DNA from: Bacteroidales bacterium
GTDB taxonomy: Bacteria > Bacteroidota > Bacteroidia > Bacteroidales > Tenuifilaceae
Direction of reading: 5' to 3'
NCBI GenBank assembly: GCA_003818205.1
Contig: RPRQ01000025.1
Location: 1 to 58,951 of the forward strand
Length of the DNA stretch: 58,951 nucleotides
This document shows positions 27,123 to 36,085 of the stretch, piece after piece. The notes beneath the pieces were generated by a model. That model was not told the origin of the DNA, did not search any database, and worked only from the letters and a program-made list of their open reading frames with translations. The translations under genes and the position numbers were made by a program. Each line of letters opens with the position of its first letter. Position 1 is the stretch's first letter.

Positions 27123-27653
27123 ATGAAAAACACAAGAACAAAGGTTGGCTTTTTATTTACAATGCTTTTTGTATTTATGGCTTCGAGCCTTATCGGGCAG
27201 ACGAATAAAGCCGTTGAGGATAAAACGGTATGGGGCAAAAATATTATTTACACCCCTGCACCACCTCCTAAAACCCCTTCAACTACCACAAATCTTGGCG
27301 AACAGCCAAAGGATATGCTAAAGCAAATCACCTATCTGGATAACGAGGTGCTGCCAGGTTCATACTACACAGAGTGCTCTTGGATTTACAAAGCTTACCC
27401 CGATAAAGTTTGGGTAACCGTGCACACCCACGATTTTGATGAGGTGTTTGGTATGTATGGTAGCGATCCGAATAACCCCAACGAGCTGAATGGCGAAATT
27501 GAGCTATGGATTGGCGATGAGAAGCACACAATCACCAAGAGCTGTTTGATTTTTGTTCCCAAAGGGGTGAAGCATTGCCCTCTTACCATAAAAAGAGTGG
27601 ATAAACCAATACTCTTTTTCACCACAGGCCCTTCGGGGAATTATACTTTCTAG
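27123..27653 (+). CDS. Exported cupin-like protein
   Basis: A 176-residue protein with a signal peptide (FTMLFVFMASSLIGQ, cut after SLIGQ-type site). The mature part looks like a single cupin barrel: VHTHDFDEVFGMYG provides HxH plus Glu as in the first cupin motif, and IFVPKGVKHCPLTI is the second motif with the conserved His. A metal-binding periplasmic protein is likely. It lies 50 bases after the NmrA-like gene and may share its promoter, but no enzymatic role can be assigned. Confidence 0.75.
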   Translation: MKNTRTKVGFLFTMLFVFMASSLIGQTNKAVEDKTVWGKNIIYTPAPPPKTPSTTTNLGEQPKDMLKQITYLDNEVLPGSYYTECSWIYKAYPDKVWVTVHTHDFDEVFGMYGSDPNNPNELNGEIELWIGDEKHTITKSCLIFVPKGVKHCPLTIKRVDKPILFFTTGPSGNYTF

Positions 27654-27678
27654 CAGAAATATTAATTTGGTACTGCAA

Positions 27679-27940
27679 GAGGATGTCTAAAAAGTTTAAC
27701 CTCGTTGAGCCGTTGCCTTCGGCGATTGCTTTGAAATTCGGGGTTCACGCAAAGTACACAAAGGGGAAACGCTAACCTGCCCGCAGTACTTAGGTACTAT
27801 GGCAGGTGGGGATCGCAAATTATTGATATATAAATCAATAGACTTTGTGTTCCCTGTCTGCCAGGCAGGTTTATGCTAAACCTACCTGTCGGTAGGCAGG
27901 CATAGCGGTCATTGCGTGGAATTTCTTTTTAGACACCCTC
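27679..27940. mobile_element. MITE-like element with 16-bp terminal inverted repeats
   Basis: Ends are GAGGATGTCTAAAAAG (27679-27694) and CTTTTTAGACACCCTC (27925-27940), complementary at 15 of 16. The 262-bp interior has no ORF and includes GCCTGCC-type palindromes. A related, more diverged copy lies at 35.9-36.0 kb. Such elements would be moved by a transposase in trans; none matching is seen here. Confidence 0.6.
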
Positions 27941-27962
27941 ATTGAGAATACCTATTTCCATG

Positions 27963-28012
27963 CTTAAGTAAACGACATTGGATTATCAATGTTAATTCAA
28001 TGTCGTTTACTT
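27963..28012. repeat. Long palindrome with 16-bp perfect arms
   Basis: TAAGTAAACGACATTG is followed after about 17 bases by its exact reverse complement. The AAACGACATTG core also occurs at about 166, 28110 and, changed by one base, 48873, so it belongs to a dispersed repeat family in this genome. Confidence 0.6.
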
Positions 28013-28225
28013 AAGAAATTTAACGCTAGCATGTTCTGCGGACTATGCTAGGTTAATAAACCTTCCAAAGTCCGTAGGACTTGGAAGAGTTGATTTAAAA
28101 AACGCTAACTAAACGACATTGAATGTTAATTATTAACCGCTGACGCTTAATCTATATAAAGGCTATTATTTAAAATATTTTTATAGACTATCTGCTGTCA
28201 TTGCTATGTATTATTACGTTTTTTT

Positions 28226-28249
28226 AACCGATGGGTTAACCCATCGGTT
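28226..28249. repeat. 24-bp perfect palindrome, copy A
   Basis: The sequence starts AACCGATGGG and is its own reverse complement. An identical copy sits at 47744-47767. The flank TATAGCCCTGAATG through GATTAA after it recurs in inverse orientation before the second copy. Confidence 0.65.
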
Positions 28250-28519
28250 ATAGCCCTGAATGTTATTACGTCATCGTATGATTAACATAACACTAGATTC
28301 TGAACCTTCATCGGGAATTTTAATGAATTCAGTTTTTCATATATTGTAACTACTCAGGTACATTTTCAGATAACCATTTTTTTTCATAGGCAGATGTAAA
28401 CTACAGCTATAAAGACTGTTACTCGCTTTTATCTCTCGCAAACCTGCCCGCTGTACTTAGGTACTAAGGCAGGCAGGTTCGATGAAGTCAATAATGCCTA
28501 CCTTGCCGGTAGGCAGGGT

Positions 28520-28661
28520 AATGGTGCTAACATAAGAAAAATAAATAACGAACAATAGAACAACGAATTTCGAATTACGAACTAAATCAACTACTTCGAC
28601 ATTCATCATTCCTTGTTCGGTGTTCAATATTCATTAAATTTATCTTTAAGTTAGCACCATT
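28520..28661. repeat. 142-bp imperfect palindromic element
   Basis: Bounded by AATGGTGCTAAC (28520-28531) and its exact complement GTTAGCACCATT (28650-28661). The interior arms also pair loosely (CGAACAATAGAACAACGAA against TTCCTTGTTCGGTGTTC). It is non-coding, and could fold as one long hairpin or be a MITE. Confidence 0.55.
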
Positions 28662-28900
28662 AGTAGGCAGGGAACAATGGGGGTTCTTCTAGCATTTTTT
28701 CTTTCCTGTCTGCCGACCTTGCTCCGCAGAGGCGATGCAGGCAGGTAATATTCCATCTCTTCCAACAAAGTAAATACTGATAACAAAGCACTTAAATTGT
28801 TTATTACATCGAGCTGATGTTAATTATGGTTTTGATAAACACAAAACAACATCTTTAAAACCATTTTTTTAAATAATTTTACCCCTCTTAAATCCTATTT

Positions 28901-30865
28901 ATGTTTGATGCTTGGAAGCAATATTTTCATGGCTTAAAGGTTAGAAGCAATATCTACCTTATTCTAGCTTGGCGGTTCATCCTTGTAATGCTCCTTTTCT
29001 CGGTATGTCGTATTCTGTTTTACCTTTTCAACTCAAACTTTTATGCCAATACCACCTTCGAGGGGATGTTACGGATTATGAAAGGAGGGCTTGCATTCGA
29101 TACAACAGCAGTGCTTTACACCAATATTCTGTACATTATCCTATTCCTTCTCCCATTCACCTTTAGGTATAACTATATCTATCAATCAATTCTAAAATAT
29201 CTATTTTTCATCACTAATGGCATTGCCCTGCTAGCCAATTGTGGCGATATTATATATTTTCAGTTTACGCTTCGAAGAACTACTGCATCGGTATTCAGCG
29301 AGTTTAAGCACGAAACGAACATTGGCTCACTTCTGCCAAAATTCATGGTTGATTACTGGTATATTGTAATTATATGGATTGCACTCGTTGCAATACTTGT
29401 TTTTGCTTACGGTAAAATCGTAAAGCCCAACGAAACGAAAGGCTGGAAAGGTCATTTAGTCTATTTCATCAATGGTGTAGCACTTCTGCTGCTATTCTCT
29501 TTCCTTATGATTGGGGGGTTACGAGGCGGGTTTAGGCACAGCACACGCCCAATTACCCTGAGCAATGCGGGGCAATACGTAAGCGAACCGCTCGAAGCGG
29601 CTATAGTTCTGAACACACCATTTGCCATTTATCGAACCCTATCGAAAAAATCGCTTCAAAAGATTGATTACTATAAGACCGATGAAGCGCTAGCGAATAT
29701 TTATACTCCTATTCACACCCCACAGGCTAAATCACCAATTAAGAAGCAGAATGTTGTAATATTCATCCTTGAGAGCTTTGGGAGGGAGTATATAAAAAGT
29801 TATAACCCTAACCTTGAGAATGGGAACTATAAAGGCTATACACCCTTCCTCGATTCGCTGATTTCTCAATCGCTGATGTATCGATACTCATTCTGTAACG
29901 GTCGAAAATCCATCGATGCTATGCCATCGGTACTAGCGAGCATCCCGATGATGGTTGAGCCCTACTTCCTTACTAGCTATTCAGGAAATAAGATCAACAG
30001 CATTGCCTCAACCCTTAGGGGAGAAGGGTATCATACCGCATTCTTCCATGGAGCACCCAATGGTTCTATGGGGTTTCAAGCATTCGCCAACGTTGCAGGG
30101 TTTAAGGAATACTACGGTATGGATGAATACCCCAATAGCAACGATTTTGATGGCATGTGGGGGGTTTGGGACGAGGAGTTCTTCCAGTACTTCGCGGGGA
30201 AGTTGAACGAGTTCAAACAGCCGTTCTGCGCAGCAATATTCTCAGTATCGTCGCACCATCCGTTCAAAGTACCTGAACGCTACGAGGGAAAATTCGATAA
30301 AGGAGAGCTACCAATACACCAATGCGTGGGTTATACCGATTACTCCCTGAAAAGGTTTTTCGAAACAGCATCAAAAATGCCTTGGTACGATAGCACCCTG
30401 TTTGTTATAACCAACGACCATGCCAACCAGTCAAAATTCGCCGAATATACTACAAACATTGGCGTTTACACAGGTCCATTTATCTTCTATAAACCCGATG
30501 GAAGTTTAAAAGGGGTTTCGAATGAGCTGGCGCAACAGATTGACATTATGCCATCCGTACTGGGTTACCTCAATTACGACAAGCCTTTCGTTGCCTTTGG
30601 AAGAAATATTTTTGATTCAAAGCAGGAGCCATTCGTTATCACCTACTCATCATCAACCTACCAGCTGATGATGGGCGATTACCTTTACCTTCATAATGGG
30701 CTAGCACAAACAGGCCTGTTCGATTACAAAAACGACATACTTCTTACCAATAACCTAATGGGTAATCTCCCCGACATTGAAGCGAGAATGGAGGCGAAGC
30801 TGAAAGCCATAATCCAACAATACAACAATCGGATGATTGGTGATAAGTTAACCGTTGTAAAATAG
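28901..30865 (+). CDS. LTA synthase-like sulfatase-family membrane enzyme
   Basis: A 654-residue inner-membrane protein with about five N-terminal helices and a C-terminal alkaline-phosphatase/sulfatase-fold domain facing the periplasm. Key motifs are NVVIFILESFGREY (metal-binding Glu), NGRKSIDAMPSVLASIP (Ser as likely nucleophile), FHGAPNGSMGF and TNDHANQ (metal-binding Asp/His). The family transfers phosphoglycerol or phosphoethanolamine to glycolipids or glycans. Gram-negative Bacteroidota lack teichoic acid, so a phospho-head-group transfer to lipid or glycan is more likely. Single gene after a repeat-filled gap. Confidence 0.88.
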   Translation: MFDAWKQYFHGLKVRSNIYLILAWRFILVMLLFSVCRILFYLFNSNFYANTTFEGMLRIMKGGLAFDTTAVLYTNILYIILFLLPFTFRYNYIYQSILKYLFFITNGIALLANCGDIIYFQFTLRRTTASVFSEFKHETNIGSLLPKFMVDYWYIVIIWIALVAILVFAYGKIVKPNETKGWKGHLVYFINGVALLLLFSFLMIGGLRGGFRHSTRPITLSNAGQYVSEPLEAAIVLNTPFAIYRTLSKKSLQKIDYYKTDEALANIYTPIHTPQAKSPIKKQNVVIFILESFGREYIKSYNPNLENGNYKGYTPFLDSLISQSLMYRYSFCNGRKSIDAMPSVLASIPMMVEPYFLTSYSGNKINSIASTLRGEGYHTAFFHGAPNGSMGFQAFANVAGFKEYYGMDEYPNSNDFDGMWGVWDEEFFQYFAGKLNEFKQPFCAAIFSVSSHHPFKVPERYEGKFDKGELPIHQCVGYTDYSLKRFFETASKMPWYDSTLFVITNDHANQSKFAEYTTNIGVYTGPFIFYKPDGSLKGVSNELAQQIDIMPSVLGYLNYDKPFVAFGRNIFDSKQEPFVITYSSSTYQLMMGDYLYLHNGLAQTGLFDYKNDILLTNNLMGNLPDIEARMEAKLKAIIQQYNNRMIGDKLTVVK

Positions 30866-30874
30866 CTCCAACGC

Positions 30875-31312
30875 CTAGTTGGTTATAAAAAGAATATTCC
30901 CCGATTTTGTAACCCTATACTGCTTTAAAGGGTAACCTTTTGATGGGTAAGCGTAGTTGAAGAAATAGTAAACCGTTTTGCACTCGGGACAGGTAGCTGT
31001 ACCAGCACTTCCGCCATCATCGAGGGTAACTGCTGATACCTTTGTATCTAAATGTTTTGGGCAGGTTGCATCGTAAGCAGTAAACTCATCGGTGGAATTT
31101 CTATAGATAATTACCCCATTATGATTATAACCTGCATTTGGATAAGGAACTGCATTATTTACAGAATTCAATGCAATAAATTGTGGTAGCTGTAGGTTTA
31201 TAGTTAAATCAACTCTAACATAGGGTACAATCTGATCCTGATCCTTTGAACAGCCAAATATTACCACCAACAATATAATAAGTTGAAGAAGATATTTTAA
31301 TTTTGCCTTCAA
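30875..31312 (-). CDS. Small lipoprotein with Rieske-like cysteine/histidine pairs
   Basis: A 145-residue lipoprotein (lipobox VIFGCSKD). The mature part contains DATCPKHLD and, about 25 residues later, TATCPECKTVYYF, so CxxH and CxxC pairs in a mainly beta sequence reminiscent of the Rieske fold. Classical Rieske proteins have CxH...CxxH, so this may bind a metal other than 2Fe-2S or be a degenerate relative. The reading frame has only a TTG start at 31312 that gives a complete signal sequence. Divergent from the next gene by 22 bases. Confidence 0.6.
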   Translation of the reverse strand: MKAKLKYLLQLIILLVVIFGCSKDQDQIVPYVRVDLTINLQLPQFIALNSVNNAVPYPNAGYNHNGVIIYRNSTDEFTAYDATCPKHLDTKVSAVTLDDGGSAGTATCPECKTVYYFFNYAYPSKGYPLKQYRVTKSGNILFITN

Positions 31313-31334
31313 TGCTAAGCGCTTAAATGATTTT

Positions 31335-31748
31335 ATGGTGCAAACTTACAAAAAGGTTTTATTACTTATAGCAATCATTGGTGTTACTATTTTAAACGAG
31401 GGTTGCAATAAAATTTTTTTTCATCCCTTCCGTCGCGATAAATCGGGTTTACAACCTACGTCAGAGCATTTCAGGTCGTTTCAAGTAAAAAAATCGGAGA
31501 CGCCCAAGAAGAAACCGTTGAATAGCGCCGAAAGAAGAATAAACCGAAAGGCTGAAAAGAATAAACGTGAAGAGCTGAAAGGGCAAGAGGCAGCAAGAAA
31601 AAGGCACATTAGCAATCAAACGCCGAAAGTTCAAGAGAGGATGAAGAAATCGTTCGTAGAATCGGAGCAAACCCGAAAGCGGAAAACCTTCTGGGAGCGG
31701 CTAATGTTTTGGAATAGAGGAAAAAGCAAAGAGAAAAGGCTAAAGTGA
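31335..31748 (+). CDS. Hypothetical basic lipoprotein
   Basis: A 137-residue protein with a probable lipobox (ILNEGC, Cys 24) and a highly charged Lys/Arg/Glu-rich mature part (NSAERRINRKAEKNKREELK) predicted to be helical. No catalytic motif; it may be a structural or nucleic-acid/peptidoglycan-associated envelope protein. Homologues of this plan are common hypothetical proteins in Bacteroidota. It is upstream of greA but separated by a promoter. Confidence 0.65.
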   Translation: MVQTYKKVLLLIAIIGVTILNEGCNKIFFHPFRRDKSGLQPTSEHFRSFQVKKSETPKKKPLNSAERRINRKAEKNKREELKGQEAARKRHISNQTPKVQERMKKSFVESEQTRKRKTFWERLMFWNRGKSKEKRLK

Positions 31749-31775
31749 TTGATTATTCATTTCAAAATTCGTACA

Positions 31776-31808
31776 TTTGATGTGAATTAAAAAAAATCAA
31801 TATATTTG
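31776..31808 (+). promoter_or_regulatory. greA promoter
   Basis: TTTG at 31776-31779 and TATATTTG at 31801-31808 match the Bacteroidota -33 TTTG and -7 TAnnTTTG boxes with a 21-base spacer. The predicted start of transcription is about 31813, which puts the hairpin at 31818 at the very 5' end of the transcript. Confidence 0.6.
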
Positions 31809-31817
31809 CAGCTATTG

Positions 31818-31849
31818 AAGAGTTCCGAGAGGTCGGGATTCTTTTTTAT
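31818..31849 (+). terminator. Intrinsic terminator-like hairpin in the greA leader
   Basis: AAGAGTTCC (31818-31826) pairs with GGGATTCTT (31835-31843); two further pairs close an 11-bp stem with loop GAGG, and six T residues follow. It lies between the promoter and the greA start codon (31882), so most transcripts might end here. A similar leader terminator controls E. coli greA. Confidence 0.65.
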
Positions 31850-31881
31850 TTACCCTATACATAATGAATCAGGAGGTTAAA

Positions 31882-32355
31882 ATGTCAAAAGTTGTTTATC
31901 TGACCGAGGAAGGTTTGCAAAAGCTTCAAGCTGAACTCAACCATCTTAAAGGAGTTGAAAGACCTGCTATTTCAAGGATGATTGCTGAAGCCCGCGATAA
32001 AGGCGATCTTTCGGAGAATGCCGAGTATGATGCGGCTAAGGAAGCCCAAGGAATGCTTGAGCTAAAGATTTCCAAACTCGAGGACACCGTTGCCAACTCA
32101 CGCATTATCGATGAGACAAAAATTGACATATCTAAAGTTCAGATTCTTAATAAGATCAAACTCAAAAACCTTAAAACCAATACAATGGTTGAGTACACGC
32201 TTGTTGCCGAATCGGAAGCCAATCTGAAAGAGGGCAAACTATCGGTGGGGACACCTATTGCTAAGGCGTTAATGGGGAAGAAGGTTGGTGCTATCGTCGA
32301 TGTCAACATTCCATCGGGTACTGTTCAGTTTCAGATCGTTGAAATATCAAGATAG
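31882..32355 (+). CDS. greA: Transcription elongation factor GreA
   Basis: A 157-residue factor that rescues backtracked RNA polymerase by stimulating RNA cleavage. The N-terminal coiled coil holds the acidic tip (RDKGDLSENAEYDAAKEAQG, with the conserved D/E residues), and the C-terminal FKBP-like domain ends GTVQFQIVEI. The frame opens at an earlier ATG (31864), but an AGGAGG at 31870-31875 points to ATG 31882, which starts MSKVVYLTEEG as in the family. Preceded by its own promoter and a leader hairpin. Confidence 0.95.
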   Translation: MSKVVYLTEEGLQKLQAELNHLKGVERPAISRMIAEARDKGDLSENAEYDAAKEAQGMLELKISKLEDTVANSRIIDETKIDISKVQILNKIKLKNLKTNTMVEYTLVAESEANLKEGKLSVGTPIAKALMGKKVGAIVDVNIPSGTVQFQIVEISR

Positions 32356-32470
32356 CGAGGGGAAAATTAATAGCACTTTAGATTAATAGTATTAAAAAAT
32401 ACAGATAATACAACGAATAATAATTGGAATGATGGAATAGTGGAACGATGGGACTCCATGTAGTTTTTTT

Positions 32471-32501
32471 CTTCCATTCTTCCATTCTTCCATTCTTCCA
32501 A
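32471..32501. repeat. Short tandem repeat CTTCCATT
   Basis: Three exact CTTCCATT units and a partial fourth, preceded 30 bases upstream by complementary-looking GGAATGATGGAATAGTGGAACGATGG. Related GGAATGATG..GGAATAGTGGAAC sequence reappears at the end of the window (58899-58940), so this is a dispersed intergenic repeat. Confidence 0.55.
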
Positions 32502-32570
32502 CAAATGTTTAAGCTAAAAAAACAGGTTTAAATTAACCCTAATCCTAAAACCACATTAACCCCAAAACCC

Positions 32571-32966
32571 ATGCCTACCATCTTCTCAAGAATTGTTAAG
32601 GGTGAGATTCCCTCGTACAAGATTGCCGAGGATGATAATTACTATGCATTCCTCGACAACAACCCATTGGCCGAAGGCCATACACTGGTAATCCCAAAAA
32701 CCGAGGTTGACTACCTTTTTGATTTGGATAACGAAACCCTTGCTGGGCTATCCCTTTTCTCAAAAAGAGTGGCCAAAGCCATCGAAAAGGCAATTCCATG
32801 CAAGCGTATTGGTGTTGCTGTGCTTGGGCTTGAAGTACCCCATGCCCATATACACCTCGTACCGCTTAATAAAGAATCGGATATCAATTTCTTCAAACCC
32901 AAGCTAAAGTTAGCCCCCGAAAGATTTAAAGAAATAGTAGATAAAATTTCGAGGGAGTTTGTATAG
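32571..32966 (+). CDS. HIT-family nucleotide hydrolase
   Basis: A 131-residue histidine-triad protein. The catalytic HAHIHLVPL (HxHxH) is near residue 97 and LDNNPLAEGHTLVIPK is the usual upstream stretch. HIT proteins hydrolyse AMP-lysine, AMP-N or dinucleoside polyphosphate bonds in the cytoplasm. It follows greA but with a 215-base gap containing a tandem repeat, so it is probably transcribed separately. Confidence 0.93.
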   Translation: MPTIFSRIVKGEIPSYKIAEDDNYYAFLDNNPLAEGHTLVIPKTEVDYLFDLDNETLAGLSLFSKRVAKAIEKAIPCKRIGVAVLGLEVPHAHIHLVPLNKESDINFFKPKLKLAPERFKEIVDKISREFV

Positions 32967-33075
32967 GAAGACGTTTGACATCAGATTCCGAACTCTAGGT
33001 ATCAGATTATTAATACTATAGTAGATGATTATCTTTTGGTAGTCTAAAAGGAATTATTATCTTCGTAAAAATATT

Positions 33076-33106
33076 AAGCATAGATATTAATCATCTATGC
33101 TTTTTT
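33076..33106 (+). terminator. Hairpin with T run just upstream of the leucine-rich gene
   Basis: AAGCATAGAT (33076-33085) pairs with ATCTATGCTT (33093-33102), loop of seven, then six T residues. A promoter-like TATCTTCG precedes it at about 33058. It may terminate the HIT transcript or act as a leader attenuator for the gene starting at 33131. Confidence 0.55.
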
Positions 33107-33130
33107 ATTTGCTATAAACACCATATCAAT

Positions 33131-35869
33131 ATGAAGAAACTTTACATCTCCTTTGCACTTCTTGTTGCTGCAATTTCAGTTTTTGCGCAAACACCAAACA
33201 TCTCGATGACAACAACATTGAGCATCAATAGTCAAATATCATTCACCATTCGTGGGAATTCAAGTAGTACCCCAATCCAAATTGACTGGGGTAACGGAGT
33301 AAAGGTGAGTTATACTATAGGTGATATGGATGAGGCCTTTAATTTTCCTGTTAAAGGAAGTAACATTAAAATTTGGGGGCAAGGGGTTGAAGGTTTCAAT
33401 ATTCAGTCAAAGGAGCTTACGGCAATGGAGTTTTACCAGGCAACATCCTTTAAAACCCTGTTCTGTAAAAACAACCAGCTAACCACTCTAAACCTTAGCG
33501 ATTGCAGTGCCCTAACGTTGGTTGAGTGCAAGCAAAACTTTATAAGCAGCCTTACGCTGCCTAGCACAGCAACCCTTACCTACGTTGATTGCAGCGATAA
33601 CAACCTAACTTTGGCTACTTTGCCATTAAAACAAGCCTCTTGGACCGACTACATCTATACCCCACAAAAGGATTATACTCTAGCAAAAACCGTTTATTCT
33701 GTAAACGAGGAGATTGACCTTAGCAACCAGCTGACTATAAATAGTAACACTACCATATTTACATGGAAAGCCGCCAGCGGTGCAACTCTTGTAAATGGTA
33801 CAGATTACAGCGTAACAGGGGGGAAGTTTACATTCCTTAAAACATACTCCGAAAGCCTCTACTGCGAAATGTCGAATGCTACATTTCCAAGTTTAACGTT
33901 AAAAACTATTAGCATTACTATTCCCCCTTTGCCAGCAGTGGTAATGACAACCACCACTGCAATTGGTAGCACATTTTCATTTACCATAGCCGCAACTGCA
34001 AGTAACACCCCAATTCAAGTGGACTGGGGGAACGGCATATTAACCAATTATATCATTAGTATTGGGGAATCAACCCCCTCCAGCACCATAACTGGCAGTA
34101 CTATTAAAATATACGGAATTGGTATCGCAAAATTATTATTATATTCTAATAACCTTACTGATCTTGATATAACAAGAGTTTTAGAATTAAGGGAACTAAC
34201 ATGCTATTCTAACCAATTATCCTCTCTTGATGTTTCGAAAAATATAGCACTTACAATTCTTCTTTGTAATTCAAACCAACTATCAATCCTCGATATATCT
34301 AAAAATATTGAACTCGAACAATTTTGGTGCCATTCAAATCAACTTATTTCTCTTGATGTGTCGAAAAATACTAAACTAAAAAGTTTATTATGTAACAACA
34401 ACAATTTAACCACTCTTGATATTTCAAAAAACATCAATCTAATTTCACTATGGTGTTATGGAAATGCAATTACCTCGCTTAATATTCAAAATAATACTGC
34501 ACTTGAAAATCTTATTTGCGCAGGAAATCCAATATCTAATCTTGATGTTTCGAATAATATTGCTCTTAAAGAACTTTGGTGTGAGTCAAATCGGTTGACT
34601 TCTCTCAACTTATCTAAGAATATTGCACTTACTTCTCTTCGCTGCTTGGTTAACAATCTAACGACCCTAGATGTGTCTAAGAATATTATGCTTAAGGTTC
34701 TTTGGTGCAATTCAAACCTGTTATCTACACTTGATGTATCGAAGAATACTGCGCTTACTGATATTAACTGCGAAGGCAACCAGATAACAGCCCTCGATGT
34801 GTCGAAAAATACTGAAATTACTAATCTTGACTGCGAATCAAACAAACTAACAGCCCTTGATGTTTCGAAGAATACTGGACTTACTAAACTTATTTGCTCT
34901 TATAACCAATTAGCCACACTCGATGTATCTAAGAATATCGCACTTGCTACGCTGTGGTTTGATTATAACCAGTTAACAACCCTCGATGTAACAGGGAATA
35001 CCGTGCTTACTAACCTTAATTGTGAATCAAACAAGTTAACTTCCCTCGATGTGACCCAGAATAACTCGCTTACTCAACTTTTGTGCTCATTCAACAAACT
35101 AACCACTCTCGATGTATCGAAGAATACTGCGCTTACTTCCCTTTACTGCTATTCAAACCAGTTAACAGCCCTTGATGTAACAAAGAACACAGCCCTTACA
35201 ACTTTTAGCGGCTCTTCAAACCGACTAGCAGCCCTCGATTTGTCTATGAACACTGCATTAACTTATGTTGATTGCAAATCAAACCTCTTTAATTTCGTAA
35301 CACTACCGATAAAGCAAACCGCTTGGACAACCTATACCTACAGCCCTCAGACAGCAATGGTTTTACCAAAAAAGAACTATGCTTTATCAGAAACTATTGA
35401 CCTAAGCAGCCAGATAACAGCCAATGGCAACACTACAAGTTATATATGGAAAACCAAGGGCGGTACAACCTTAACTTCGGGCACCGATTACAGCGTGACC
35501 AATGGAATAACTACATTCCTTAAGGTGCAAACCGATAGCGTCTATTGCCAAATGACCAATGCAACATTTCCTAGCTTAACGCTTAGCACAACCAATGTTA
35601 AGGTTACGCAGTTCCCAACCTCAATTGATGAAGTTAGCTTAGCAATAAATATATACCCCAACCCTGTTAAGGAGTCGCTTAATATTGAATTGAATGAGAT
35701 TATTACTAAAGTTGAGGTTTACACGGTTTTAGGGGCAAAAGTTTACGAAAAGCATGGGGACAACACTCTTACTATGGTCATTCCTGCTGCCGATTTCCCC
35801 AAAGGCTTACTTATTGTTAAGGTTTATGGGGCAAATGGTGTTATGGAGAAGAAAATATTGAAGGAGTAA
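33131..35869 (+). CDS. Secreted leucine-rich repeat protein with T9SS sorting tail
   Basis: A 912-residue surface or secreted protein. Order: signal peptide (1-19), a beta module (20-115) containing IQIDWGNG, a few LRRs, an Ig-like module (about 195-250), a second copy of the beta module (265-350, IQVDWGNG), then some 18-20 LRRs of about 21-22 residues with the pattern LTSLDVSKNTALTxLxC..N, a second Ig-like module (765-820) and a type A T9SS C-terminal domain (838-912, INIYPNPVKESLNIEL). The LRRs resemble internalin/BspA-like adhesins. A protein-binding role is inferred. Exported through the type IX system. Confidence 0.9.
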   Translation: MKKLYISFALLVAAISVFAQTPNISMTTTLSINSQISFTIRGNSSSTPIQIDWGNGVKVSYTIGDMDEAFNFPVKGSNIKIWGQGVEGFNIQSKELTAMEFYQATSFKTLFCKNNQLTTLNLSDCSALTLVECKQNFISSLTLPSTATLTYVDCSDNNLTLATLPLKQASWTDYIYTPQKDYTLAKTVYSVNEEIDLSNQLTINSNTTIFTWKAASGATLVNGTDYSVTGGKFTFLKTYSESLYCEMSNATFPSLTLKTISITIPPLPAVVMTTTTAIGSTFSFTIAATASNTPIQVDWGNGILTNYIISIGESTPSSTITGSTIKIYGIGIAKLLLYSNNLTDLDITRVLELRELTCYSNQLSSLDVSKNIALTILLCNSNQLSILDISKNIELEQFWCHSNQLISLDVSKNTKLKSLLCNNNNLTTLDISKNINLISLWCYGNAITSLNIQNNTALENLICAGNPISNLDVSNNIALKELWCESNRLTSLNLSKNIALTSLRCLVNNLTTLDVSKNIMLKVLWCNSNLLSTLDVSKNTALTDINCEGNQITALDVSKNTEITNLDCESNKLTALDVSKNTGLTKLICSYNQLATLDVSKNIALATLWFDYNQLTTLDVTGNTVLTNLNCESNKLTSLDVTQNNSLTQLLCSFNKLTTLDVSKNTALTSLYCYSNQLTALDVTKNTALTTFSGSSNRLAALDLSMNTALTYVDCKSNLFNFVTLPIKQTAWTTYTYSPQTAMVLPKKNYALSETIDLSSQITANGNTTSYIWKTKGGTTLTSGTDYSVTNGITTFLKVQTDSVYCQMTNATFPSLTLSTTNVKVTQFPTSIDEVSLAINIYPNPVKESLNIELNEIITKVEVYTVLGAKVYEKHGDNTLTMVIPAADFPKGLLIVKVYGANGVMEKKILKE

Positions 35870-35878
35870 AAATTAATT

Positions 35879-36025
35879 TGGTTGTCTCAAAAGTCGTAAA
35901 GAGTTTAAACACAAAGATCACTAAGTACATCACAAAGGTCAGAAAGTGTTTATTTGCAATACTTTTGCTTTTGTGTATCCTTTGAGTTCTTCGTGGTTAA
36001 ATTTGACTTATTTGACACCCTCTTC
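35879..36025. repeat. Diverged copy of the MITE-like element
   Basis: GGTTGTCTCAAAAGTCGTAAA near 35879 and AAATTTGACTTATTTGACACC near 36004 are loosely inverted, and the ends echo the GTGTCT..AAAAG termini of the 27.7-kb element. The interior has CACAAAG-type tracts and no ORF. Boundaries are approximate. Confidence 0.4.
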
Positions 36026-36085
36026 TTGTTTTGGTCAACCATGCCTACTTTGCTCTTTAGGCAGACAGGCGGCAGGCATATGATT

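Larger units (their letters stand above)
27654..28900. other. 1.25-kb gene-free gap packed with repeats
   Basis: No credible ORF on either strand. The gap contains, in order, a 262-bp MITE-like element, a 16-bp-armed palindrome (27963-28012), a hairpin with CTTCCAA arms (about 28062-28090), a 24-bp perfect palindrome (28226-28249), GCCTGCC-type repeats (around 28440-28515 and 28705-28745) and a 142-bp imperfect palindrome. It reads as a landing zone for non-coding elements. Confidence 0.7.

Noticed and set aside
34486-34845. Long minus-strand ORF inside the leucine-rich gene
   Set aside because: A mirror of the regular LRR coding repeats; no independent start signal or motif.
34200-35260. 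Possible CRISPR-like array because of regular spacing
   Set aside because: The periodicity is about 63-66 bases and in frame; it encodes leucine-rich repeats.
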